This document shows positions 24,501-34,066 of a stretch of 64,000 nucleotides of DNA, one piece after another; within the stretch, counting starts at the first letter, position 1, and each line of letters starts with the position of its first letter. Made by a program: the position numbers and the translations under genes. Below the pieces are notes generated by a model. The model had not been told where the DNA came from, did no database searches, and worked only from the letters and a program-made list of their open reading frames with translations. Source of the stretch: Owenia fusiformis (Eukaryota; Annelida; Polychaeta; Sabellida; Oweniidae); the NCBI GenBank assembly GCA_903813345.2, contig CAIIXF020000003.1, positions 3,934,109 to 3,998,108 of the forward strand. Reading direction: 5' to 3'.

Positions 24501-27500
24501 GCATCTTGTTGATCCTGGTAAACACCGTATAAACTTTTTTTTATATAATTTTCTCATACATTTGCCTCATAATTATGGAAACGAACTTCACAATACATGT
24601 ATAGGGATGGTCAGGAAAATTAGTACATATTAGCTATGAGGTTATTCTCAAAATAAAAGCAGAACCATACACCATTCCCCCTGACTATAGTGTGATTTTT
24701 TTAATAAAACATATGGTCAGCGGTCATTGAGTTTTTACCTTACCTTTACTTTGCATTTTTGTTTCATTCCGTAGTGCAATTGTGTCATTTTGCATTGTCC
24801 AATATATGTTTCATCACCATTGCACATAACACTTTCGAAACTGTAATGCAACGGTGGCTGATAGCCCCATATGGAAATCGAGTTTTTTCTGTGCTTTTGG
24901 CGTTCTAAAAGCATTTTTATACATGTTTTTCTCATTCAATCATTTATTTTCACATAAAATCAACAATATGGATTACACTAGGGACTCAGTATTCAACGGA
25001 AATCATTCGTTATTACATTTGTTCTGTCTAAAGCCTTTGAATTATTTTATGTAATTTGTTTGTTTTTTACAAGTGTATGTATTTCTCCTTATAAATAGCA
25101 TATCCTTTATAGAAAATACCAAATTTGTAAAGGGATTTTCTTAATCAATGTTTATTTTGTTTCTATTTCGTAGGGTTCCTGATCTCGCCATTGTCCATCC
25201 TTGCGTACCCAAAGGATAAAATAAAACTGATGAAAAAAGGTGAATTCATTTATTCAATCCCTTGTGCAAACTGTGACAAATTCCTTAACTTCCTGGCTTT
25301 AGACCAGTGTACTTTTAATCTTACGTAGCCCAGGGAATACATTCATTCGTCTCAGAAAGAAGTTTTGAATAATGTTGATCTTATCGATGATGTCTGAATA
25401 CCTGCGATCGAAAGTTGATAGTGTCTGATGAGTTATAGATATTAAGTTATCACGCAGTACTAACTTCGACTGTTAATCTGAATTTTTGACCTACCAGACG
25501 TTTGAAAATCAAGGATTACGAGTCTCATACTGTACTGGTTTTCTTCAAAATTAATCCATTCGAAGCATGGCAAAAGGCGTAAATGCCTTTCTGTTGGTAC
25601 ACTATTTTGTCAAACAGAATCCTTACTTACAGTGGCATTTTGGTCCCCAGCTGTGAGAACGGCTTCTAGCAGCTGGGGACCAAAACACTGCTGAAACGAG
25701 GGACTCTACAATAAAGTAAGGAAAGGTAATTTTGATTTGCTTTGAATGGAACATAGTTGATGAAAAACAGTGCAGTATGAGACCTGCAATCCTTGATTTT
25801 CAAACGTCTAGTAGGTAAAAATTCAAATTAACGGTCGAAGTTAGTACCGCGTGGTTATGTAATATAAGAAAAAATACAAATATATCATCCATACTTGATT
25901 TATATGCCTGTGTTTTACTTCCATCAGGGTCGTATCCCAATTGCCGACATACGACCTTAGCATCATTGACATCCCATCCATAGTTGCAGACTCTCCTTCC
26001 TCGTATTTTCAATACACCTTGTCCTTCTGATGCCTTACCTCCGATAAGTTCCACATCATAGTCAAGAACGGCCTTTGATGATCCGAATAGAGTAACTTAA
26101 AAATGATAAATTCACATATTAAAAATGAAGTGAATTGTTTTTATTCTGCTAACAGATTAACCGTGCTATATGAAGTCTGTCATGTGACTTTTTTATGTGT
26201 AAGCGACAGTTAAATTCTTCGTTCCACCTCAAATCTGTCATCATCATCATTATTATCATGAGTTGTGACAATTGGAATCCCTACAAAGTTGGAGAAATGT
26301 CTCATGAGGGCCGCTCCTTTCATCGGGTTTTGCCTCTAGAACTATAGTATTTCAGTATTTTTTACTGAGTGGCATTATACTAATTTTCGCTGATCTCAAA
26401 GCAATTAGGGTCTTTTTCCAGACCATCTTTCAAACTGTCTTTGTATTGCTTAATGAAAACACTAAGAAAACCACACAATTTCTTTTAACTCATATGCTTC
26501 GTTATACCAAAGAAAATTACTTACTCCATGCAATGGATATATCATTTGCAGGTAACTTACACTTCTGTTTGAAGTCCCATAACGCTAGGAGTAAAAGCTA
26601 TTGAAAATGACTCCGGTGTATTATTCTCCAAAATGTGCCATTTCTTTTTTAGCTTTTTAATGGCACGATGTAGTGACATGATAATATTTACATATGTTTT
26701 CTGCATAACTCTAGAGGTATTAATGATATATTAATGTCGTGGGTCTTTATAAATATTTTGTAAAAAAAAGTTTAATTTTGTGTCCGCTGTGATTGAGCAG
26801 TTGCAGTTGTGAACTGTGGAACTGTTCCATCACAGCGGACAAAAACATTAAGCATTATTTTTTATAAAAAAAGACTAAAAAGATCCAATACATCCAGATC
26901 TCATTAATACATTCAGAGTATTAGCATGGCAATTCAAATGGCCATTCTGAAAACAATGCTTTACTAACACACTGAAATAAGTGCACATTTATTGTTCGAA
27001 AATATTGTCATTTGTAATCGTAAATTGCACTTATTTATTCGTTTTTCATTGGTGATTATTCTCAACGAGACATGGTCAACCCATGGTCTAAGTCACCACC
27101 GCCTCTCCCACACCCACTCAAAACTCGCAAAGTTTCATTTTATTATTCGCTATTGTGCGAATATATTTGCTTTCATGGGTAATATGCTAGATTATTATTC
27201 GTAAAAATTCATTTTTTGATAAAATAACAGTTAATTTTTGAAATTTACGAATTATAAGCTGTAGTTGCCGAATGATAAATTGTTAGTTCCAAATATTTTA
27301 GTCCTTAATAACATAAAATGCACCCGATTTTAGGACCTATAAATTGTTCATTTGATACATCGACATATTTGTATTTTTAATTAAGGCATATATTTGTAAA
27401 TGTAACATTAATATTCGTATAAGGGAATTTATTACAAACGAATAATGAAGAAGTTATGACATAAACACAACATGTTTAGGTCTCTCAATATTGTAATTGT

Positions 27501-29772
27501 ACAAAGGAAATTTTGGTTGATTTAAAAAAGTATCTTGTTAATGAAATAAAAGGTTTATCTTGATTTTTTATCTATTTTGGGGGGATTTTATTTTAATTTT
27601 TGAATACTTTTTTAAAATCAACCAAAAATTTATTTGTATAACTATAATATTGAGGTCTAAAACATGTTGTATATGCTATTTTGTTCGAACAAGGTTCGGA
27701 AAAAACATTTTATTTCATTCTCAAGAATTGGTATAAAGGAGCAAAAACAATTGCACTAAAAAAACTGTTAACAAAAACAGTTATATAAAATATTTCTAAA
27801 TAATTTTCGCATTAAATTGTTGTCAATCAGTCAACATTACGTAAAATACCCTGTTTTTTTACAGAAATTCAGTGGTCCATATCGATACCACTCCTTTACA
27901 ATTGAATTACTTAATGAATAAGCGCATGAAAGAGGGGAAATATGTTAGGTCTTTCAGGATTTTTTTTAACTGATAAGCTTCTAAGATATACAGTGTACGA
28001 TCTTTTAAAAAGGCGCAGCGTCACCAACGTGCAAATGTCAATGTTTTTGCTATAAATCAAGAAATGGGGGTCTACACGACCTGTTATAAATACTTTTAAG
28101 TGACGTTATTATAGCAATATTATTGTCATAGATGGTTTATAAAGTACGTTACAATACGTTACATAAAAATAATCGAAACTAATTAAAATTGAAGGCGTAA
28201 CATATTTCCCAATGTCGTGGGCCTAATGGTTCTCTGAGAAACAAAACTGCGAATTACTCTTCAACGAGAATATACGAGGGGTGATTCAAAAGTAATGGAC
28301 AAAATTTTATAGGCACGCTTACCTTTACCAGATTTGAATGAAACTTTGTACAAATAAAGATTAATCAATTATCTATTAGATGTTAAAATGTTATTAACTA
28401 AATGCAAATACATTTTGAGATAGAGCACTTCTCTTGGATCATGGTGCATACACCCGGAATCCATTTTTAAGGCTATTTTCATCATAATAACAAATGGATT
28501 TTCAATGAAAAGTTTGCTGGTGCAATATATTTTGCAATGCAAGATGTATATGAAAAGCATATCGCAGTAAGTTCAATATTAATAATCCGTATCATTCCTT
28601 ATTATTCCTGATGATCATCCATTTGAATTATATTCAATCCTCAATGTATTCTCCTCCAAGATCAATTACTGTCTTCTGTCGGCGCACCCATGCAGAGAAC
28701 ACATGCCCAAATCCATCAGCAGCCATGGTGTTCAGCTGTTTTTGTACAGCCATTTGCAGCTCAGCTAATGTCTGAAAGGATTGTCCCTTTAATGCCATCT
28801 TAAGGGTGGGAAAAAGATAGAAATCACAAGGAGCAGTATCAGGGCTATATGGAGCATGTGGAAGTTGAGGCATGTCCATGAATGCTGCAAGAGTATCCTG
28901 AACTAGCTCAATCCTTTGCTTAACTTTGATTTGTTGTAAAGTAGACATTTCTTGGATGTGTGTGAGTCTAAGAGTCTGATCTACTTTCTGACTCACTGTG
29001 ACTCATCATTCTTAGAAATATTGTGATGTCATAGCACAATTGGTTGCTGAATTTAGAACTCAACAGCAAACACATGGGCATGTGATACTTGCTTGACAAT
29101 TGCATTACCATGCTTGTTAGACATATCATGTGTGGTAATTGAGTCATTAAAACGAAATCAAGCAAAAATGACAAAAACATTCAATTATCATTAAAAAACC
29201 AATTCCACCCATGCTTACCCTTGTTACCATGGTTACGCATAGCTGAAACAATTTCAAATGCATTTAAATGAGAATTCGACACAAAGTAGAAAATTGATTG
29301 ATCTATTCACTGTGAAAAAATTAGACTGATTGGGTGAAATTTAGTAGGCCTATAAAATTTTGTCCATTACTTTTGAATCACCCCTCGTATATGGTTACAA
29401 TAATTGAAGTATTAAATCATATTTTCACAATATGGAATAAACAGAGATATTTAGTCTAAAACATGTTAAAAGTGTACTTACGTAGCAGAAGTACAGACAA
29501 ACCATCAAACCGTCAAACCGTCGCCCACACACAAAAACGAGGTCAATTTTGATGAAAATATACTGCGAAGAAGTCGTGCGTAAAATGTGAACTCGTTGCC
29601 AGGGTATGATTTGACGACAAAGTAAACAGATATATAAAGCACTTATACTTTTTTCAGTGTCTTTTAGAACATATTACATATCACAAAGTATGATTTTAAC
29701 TAAAGAATAAAGCTTACTAGTATACTCACAACTCGCATATATGACTACTAGCATCGTAGCACAAGGTCGCAT
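20314..29772 (-). CDS. Secreted multi-SRCR (scavenger receptor cysteine-rich) protein, two in-frame stops
   Basis: Exons in transcription order: 29772-29730, 26095-25895, 24904-24744, 24514-23836, 22840-21860, 21599-21438, 20864-20314. All junctions keep phase (1,1,0,1,1,1). The conceptual product of about 925 codons has a signal peptide split over exons 1 and 2, then about eight SRCR domains with the usual conserved cysteines, VVCRQLGY and C(N/D)G(D/S)E signatures. SRCR proteins bind polyanionic or microbial ligands, commonly in innate recognition; no membrane span was found. Codon 472 is TAG (22509-22511) and codon 875 is TAA (20467-20469), while the frame on both sides stays SRCR-like. This is therefore either a recent pseudogene, a heterozygous or assembly error, or a gene with an unseen splice. 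The end at TGA 20314-20316 is my choice; a donor-like GTAAAA at 20330 is the alternative. Confidence 0.7.
21860..22840 (-). CDS. SRCR domains 4-6 (exon 5), interrupted by one in-frame TAG
   Basis: The exon runs 981 nt between TAAAAG|GT and CCAG|GTCATT. Domain 4 carries TVCNTYY, AVCRQLGY, DISCRGSHNHLEEC and ERCRSA, then the stop at 22509-22511, then VSCD, so the stop sits where SRCR domains have a non-cysteine residue between their last two cysteines. Domain 5 (IRLSDGTYG start, LPVCRH, VMCKHLG, CNGSEDSLHDC, YVVCD) and domain 6 (ASLCSD, VICDNLGF, ICTE, VKCWD) follow in the same frame for 216 codons. No intron could excise only the stop, because the flanking GT and AG are about 15 nt apart. Confidence 0.75.
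22992..23811. mobile_element. Foldback element copy A (SRCR intron 4)
   Basis: The ends CACAGG...GGTATC and ATACTAGCCTGTG are inverted. Inside, TTTGTCCGCTGTGACGGAG occurs near the left end and in the middle (about 23599), with complementary CTCACAGCGGAC at about 23648. The block GCAATGGATATAT...TTCTGTTTGAAGTC (about 23340-23400) is shared with copies B and C. The left arm carries about 200 bp of unrelated inserted DNA (about 23060-23270). It has no open frame of note. Confidence 0.75.
23836..24514 (-). CDS. SRCR domains 2 and 3 (exon 4)
   Basis: A single 679-nt exon encodes the end of domain 1, then domain 2 (IRMVSGIIEIVHGG start, WGRLC, VACRNFGYD, IICDGSERDFKDC, NVVCE) and domain 3 (FRLRQGTISSG start, YIACHV, VACKWLGLE, IDCDEG, YIACP). 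Domain 3 is weaker, with unusual spacing. It ends AAA A|GTATGT at 23836. A foldback copy ends about 25 bp beyond the exon. Confidence 0.8.
24744..26095 (-). CDS. SRCR domain 1 (exons 2 and 3)
   Basis: Exon 2 (26095-25895) runs from the signal-peptide end through VELIGGKASEGQG, a CNYGWDV core and VVCRQLGY, ending TCA A|GTATGG in phase 1. Exon 3 (24904-24744) begins after TTTTAG, encodes the second half with VMCNGDETYIGQC and QKC, and ends AAG|GTAAGG in phase 0. Six cysteines match the SRCR pattern once exon 4 supplies VICKKY. Between them, 25434-25868 is a foldback repeat. Confidence 0.75.
25434..25868. repeat. Long inverted repeat of about 435 bp in SRCR intron 2
   Basis: Outer arms CAGTACTAACTTCGAC (left) and the complement near 25845 pair, as do ACGTTTGAAAATCAAGGATT (left, about 25499) and its complement at about 25785-25805. 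The centre is a tight hairpin, TTTTGGTCCCCAGCTG and its complement around 25640-25690. The whole stretch can fold on itself. The right arm stops about 26 bp before the end of exon 2. Confidence 0.8.
26465..26925. mobile_element. Foldback element copy B, incomplete (SRCR intron 1)
   Basis: It contains the same core as copies A and C: GCAATGGATATATCATTTGC, CTTCTGTTTGAAGTCC, the central TGTCCGCTGTGA and its complement TCACAGCGGACA (about 26785-26840), and the CATCCAGATCTCATTAATAC block. Both outer ends are missing. Confidence 0.7.
27466..27790. repeat. Dispersed foldback repeat, copy 1
   Basis: About 27466-27671 is an imperfect palindrome: CAACATGTTTAGGTCTCTCAATATTGTAATTGTACAAA pairs with the complement around 27625-27670. 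The following 120 bp (TTCTCAAGAATTGGTA...CAATTGCACTAAAAAAACTG) also recur. The same unit in reverse orientation lies at 58155-58480. Confidence 0.7.
28273..29389 (-). mobile_element. Deleted mariner-family transposon with intact ends
   Basis: Inverted ends TACGAGGGGTGATTCAAAAG (left, 28273) and its complement (right, to 29389) extend about 40 bp and are flanked by TA on both sides, the mariner target duplication. On the minus strand, 28996-28634 encodes the transposase C-terminus with the mariner signature APYSPDTAPCDFYLFPTLK, which holds the third catalytic aspartate, followed by FQTLAELQMAV and a terminal GGEYIE. At 1,117 bp it is shorter than usual. The N-terminal DNA-binding part and the first two catalytic aspartates are not recognisable, so it is non-autonomous. 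It lies in SRCR intron 1. Confidence 0.85.
29730..29772 (-). CDS. SRCR gene exon 1, signal peptide start
   Basis: It encodes MRPCATMLVVIYAS plus one nucleotide and ends at a GTGAGT donor. Joined to exon 2 it continues FTLFGSSKA, giving a basic, hydrophobic, small-residue pattern with likely cleavage after SSKA. Phase fits exactly. It is separated from exon 2 by a 3.6-kb intron that holds a mariner and other repeats, so this exon rests on signal-peptide logic rather than on a conserved domain. Confidence 0.6.
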
Positions 29773-29865
29773 TGTGAACGTCGTCTGCTATTCCAGCTAT
29801 CAGTTTGGAAGATATCGATTGAACTTTCATGATATACTATTTTTTTAATTACATATTTGCATTAT

Positions 29866-30604
29866 CACAGGCTGGTATCGGAAATTTGTCCGCTGTGACG
29901 GAGTGTGTTTTCTGCATAGAAACTCTTAGAAACCCGCAACATTTATTTTTACTCATTTGTTTCGCTAAATGAAAGAAAAATATTTACTCCATGCAATGGA
30001 TATATCATTTGCGGGTAATTTTAACTTCTGTTTGAAGTCCAACAACGCTAAAAGTAAAAGCTATTGAAAGCGGCACCGGAGCATCATACTCTAAAATGTA
30101 CCATTTCTTTTATTTCTTTTTAATGGTACAATATAGCGTCACTTTGATATTTACATATGTTTTCAGCATAACTCTGAAGGTAATGACAAATAATGTTTAA
30201 TTTTTTGTCCGCTGTGACGGAGCAGCGGACAAAAGATTAAACATTATTTTTATAAAAAATAAGAATACCGAATACATCAAGATCTCATTAATACCTTCAC
30301 AGTTATGCTCAAAACTAAAGTAGATATTATCGTGTCACTATATTGTACCATTAAAAAGAAATAAAAGAAAATGTACATTTTGGAGTATGATTCTCCGACG
30401 CCGTTTTAAATAGCTTTTACTCTTAGCGTTGTTGGACTTCAAACAGAAATTAAGGTAACCCGCAAATGATATATCCATTGCAAGGAGTAGGTAATTTTTT
30501 GATATAGCGAAACATATAAGTAAAAAATAAATTATGTGGATTTTCTAGTGTTTCTATGCAAAATAGCCCGTCACAGCGGACAAATTTTGGGATACCAGCC
30601 TGTG
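29866..30604. mobile_element. Foldback element copy C, most complete (upstream of SRCR exon 1)
   Basis: The outer ends CACAGGCTGGTAT and ATACCAGCCTGTG are exact complements. The arms pair along nearly their whole length of about 340 bp (GTCCGCTGTGACGG, TGGATATATCATTTGC, TTCTGTTTGAAGTCCAACAA). The centre at about 30208-30232 is itself a short palindrome, TTGTCCGCTGTGACGGAGCAGCGGACAA. This copy defines the family also present as copies A and B. It starts 94 bp upstream of the SRCR start codon. Confidence 0.85.
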
Positions 30605-31855
30605 ATTATACCTGGTATAAACGTGATCATTTAACACGAAACATAAACACGATCTGATAATATCAAACCGAGACCGCAAACATGTACCATTCACTGTTAA
30701 TAACCTTTTACCGTCGAACCTTAATTCAATTGAATAAAAAAATTAATACATATTCAGTATATTATGTTTAACTACAAATCGACAAATAACTACAGTATAC
30801 GCCAATCACATTAAGAAGTTTGAATTTATAGCAAAACGGAAATTCGTGTTGCTTATATCATGCATGACTCTGTTCACCGATCATTTTTACACGGTCTCGT
30901 TTATATCGTTCCGTATTAGTGGTTTTGTTTAAATTAATACGGAATAAATCATACCATTTTATAAAAAAGTGACCTTGTCCTACGGAAATTGAGATTATGT
31001 TTCACTGCAAAATCGGATGGCGATACTGTATAGCACATGCTCTGGGGAATTGATTCTACTTTCTATTGACACAAAATACATCTCTGTCAATAGAAAAATA
31101 AAAATCTTTAAGGTCCCAAGTTCATTTGTTTACATTATCAAAAACGTGAAAATACATCAAAAGTTGTCATAACTTTTTAAAGCTAAAACTATTGAAACCG
31201 ATTTCACTTGCCAGCGATGGATACTTTAGTCCTCCACGAACCGAGTTCGTCAATTCTGTTCATTATATCTTTAAATAAACGATTTCAATATTTTTAAAAA
31301 CTCAATGCTGGGTCACATGTTGATACAGAATGGGTGTTAAATGGTATATATTCCCAGGGAAATCACAATTCCCAATTGATGTACTCAAAATGAATTGCAA
31401 GTCCTTTTAAAGCATCATCAAACAAGTATTGTAAATTAATATCTTAGAATTTTGTTAAACGAGTTTGACCGAGATGTACTCAGTACATAATCCCATTTTA
31501 ATCATTTAATCATTTACCACGGTCATGCCCAAAGATCTGCACGTACACAGATGGGGTATGTCTTTACTAGATAGATGTTTTTGTACATTTGTATATTATG
31601 TAGATATGAATTAAGCTGAAAAACGATGGACGAATGATAGATAACACACAGGAAAGTTTTATTTTAAAATTAAACACATGTCTTAAGTATCTGAGTGTTA
31701 CAATACGTCAGAGAGATGAGTTTACGTACTTCTTTCTTACATGTATTAGATTGATAAAAAGATGGCGTAAAAGTTGAATATCAATATTATCTTGATGATT
31801 TTATCTTTTATCTTTTGACTATAAAGTTCGCTTAGTCAATTTAGTGTAAAACAAG
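30605..31855. other. Gene-free stretch upstream of the SRCR gene
   Basis: AT-rich DNA in which I recognise no gene, domain or ordered repeat. Confidence 0.4.
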
Positions 31856-32660
31856 CTTGATTTTGATTCATTATGTTAATATTTGCAGATTTAGAATATG
31901 TGATTGACAGTCCCATTGAATTTGATTCATTATAGTAGCTGTAATTTTTGCAGATTTAGAATATGTGATTGACAGTCCCATTGACTTTGATTCATTATAG
32001 TGGCTGTACTTTTTGCAGATTTGGAATATGTGATTGACAGTCCTATTGACTTTGGTTCATTATGTTGATTGTAATATCGGCAGATTTTTAATGTGCGACT
32101 GACAGTTCTATTTACTTTGATTCATTATGTTGGCTTTAATATTGGCATATATAGAATGTGGGACTGACAGTCCTATTTACCTTGATTCATTATGGTTGTA
32201 AAATTTGCAGATTTAGAATGTGTGATTGGCAGTTCTATTTACTTTGATTCATTATGGTTGTAAAATTTGCAGATTTAGAATGTGTGATTGGCAGTTCTAT
32301 TTACTTTGATTCATTATGGTTGTAAAATTTGCAGATTTAGGATGTGTGATCAGTTCTATTTACTTTGATTCATTATGGTTGTAAAATTTGCAGATTTAGA
32401 ATGTGTGATTGGCAGTTCTATTTACTTTGATTCATTATGTTGGCTTTTATATTGACATATATAGAATGTGGGACTGACAGTCATATTGACTTCGATTAAT
32501 TATGTTGGCTGTGATAAGGACATATATAGATTGTGTGACTGACAGCCATAATTGCTTTGATGACAGTTTTATATTGCAAATTATATTGGCAGATCTTCGT
32601 AGAATGTGTAATTGACAGCCAAAATGGCTTTGATTCATTATGTGATTTGGTTCAATATGT
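31856..32660. repeat. Minisatellite of about 62-66-bp units
   Basis: About twelve tandem units share the order GATTCATTATG, TTGCAGATTTAGAAT, GTGTGATTGACAGT and CTATTTACTTT. Central units (about 32180-32440) are nearly identical, while outer ones have drifted and gained indels. The open frame on the minus strand (32447-32677) is only read-through of the repeat. Confidence 0.85.
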
Positions 32661-34066
32661 GATTGAGAGCAAGCCATAATTATGTTTAGTCATTAGTACT
32701 ATATACATATTTTTTATCTTGTGTTCGATACTTATATCCATTTGGAAGCTTTACAGCTCAGATGAAAAACAATTCTTATTCAATGTGAATGCTTCATCAT
32801 TCAAAGTTGTATAAATCATAAAAACTACATTTATGATGGAGAATTTGTATTGCTCTATAATGTACATGTACATTTATAATGGCTGTGATTCATTTTCATG
32901 AATTCAAACTATTAAGCAATTTAGAAAGAGAATTACAGCTATTTGCCCTTTACATACAGTGCCAAAGCTGACAAACTAAAAGGGCTGAAAACATAATTAC
33001 TGAAAATAGTTATGAGCAGCTTCATTGAACTTTCAAACATGACGTCATTTTATTCTTGTAATCATGCAAATGTCTCATTTTCCAACTGCTGGGGGATCGT
33101 TAACAAATAAATACATTTTCATGTAAATTGTAAAGACGTAATACAGTTATAGTCAAAAAATGGCGAAAATCACTTATATTTTAGGCCAGGTGGGGTCGCT
33201 TGAATCCCTTGAATACCCCTGGCTACGGACCTGAGAGAATAAGCTTACTTTTGCAGCATAACACTTTCTAAAGAGATAATATATACAGTAGATATAGAGT
33301 AGTTTTGTCTGATGCTGTTAATCTTTCAATAAGTGTTATGGAGATAAGTACACCATAAAGGTGGGAAATAAAAAGATATATACATTTGTTTGGATATAAT
33401 AAATGGTGTTCAATAACGTGAACAACTTGTACACGTATAGTTTTAGTACTATCGAATTTCAAGTCGTAAGGAATGGGGTTCTTCAACAGGATATTGGGCT
33501 TCATTTTTTGAACTTTTTGCTGGCTCTGTTAACAGTACTGCATGTGAATAGTGTGACACAATTCTGTAATGATATTGTCATAAACCCTGCATATTATACC
33601 AGGGTTGTTCAAAACCAAACATTGTTTGTATAAGAATCACTGACATTGTAACTTAATAAAAATAGTGTGACTTACGAGGGTTGTTCAGTGACCCTGCACT
33701 AATTGCTTTTAATTCAGAATATTTTATATAGATTTTTCTTGAAGATAAACTTGGCATACACGACCATTATATTTCTCATTCATCCATTAATGCACCCGGG
33801 ATAATAAGTAACATAGTATCAGTGTGGTAAGTTACACATTTTTAAGAGAACATGTACGTAAACTTGTACAACTATTCTTTATAACTATTTCCCCGACATC
33901 TGTATACTCAATCGGACGAGAAGAAACCACTAGTCCATAGAAAACTATACTTGTACAAGTTTTTTCACGTTCACAAATGATTCAACAAAACCATGTAATG
34001 TTAAAAATGCTCTGAAGAAAACAAAAGTTTTCATTTGCATGTCCCATCAATCGGATAAGCATCACA
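32661..34066. other. Gene-free stretch between minisatellite and ankyrin gene 1
   Basis: No coding exon was recognised. A CCTGGCTACGGACCTG word at about 33217 matches the end of the short MITE at 56784-57010 and may be a solitary end of that family. Confidence 0.4.
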
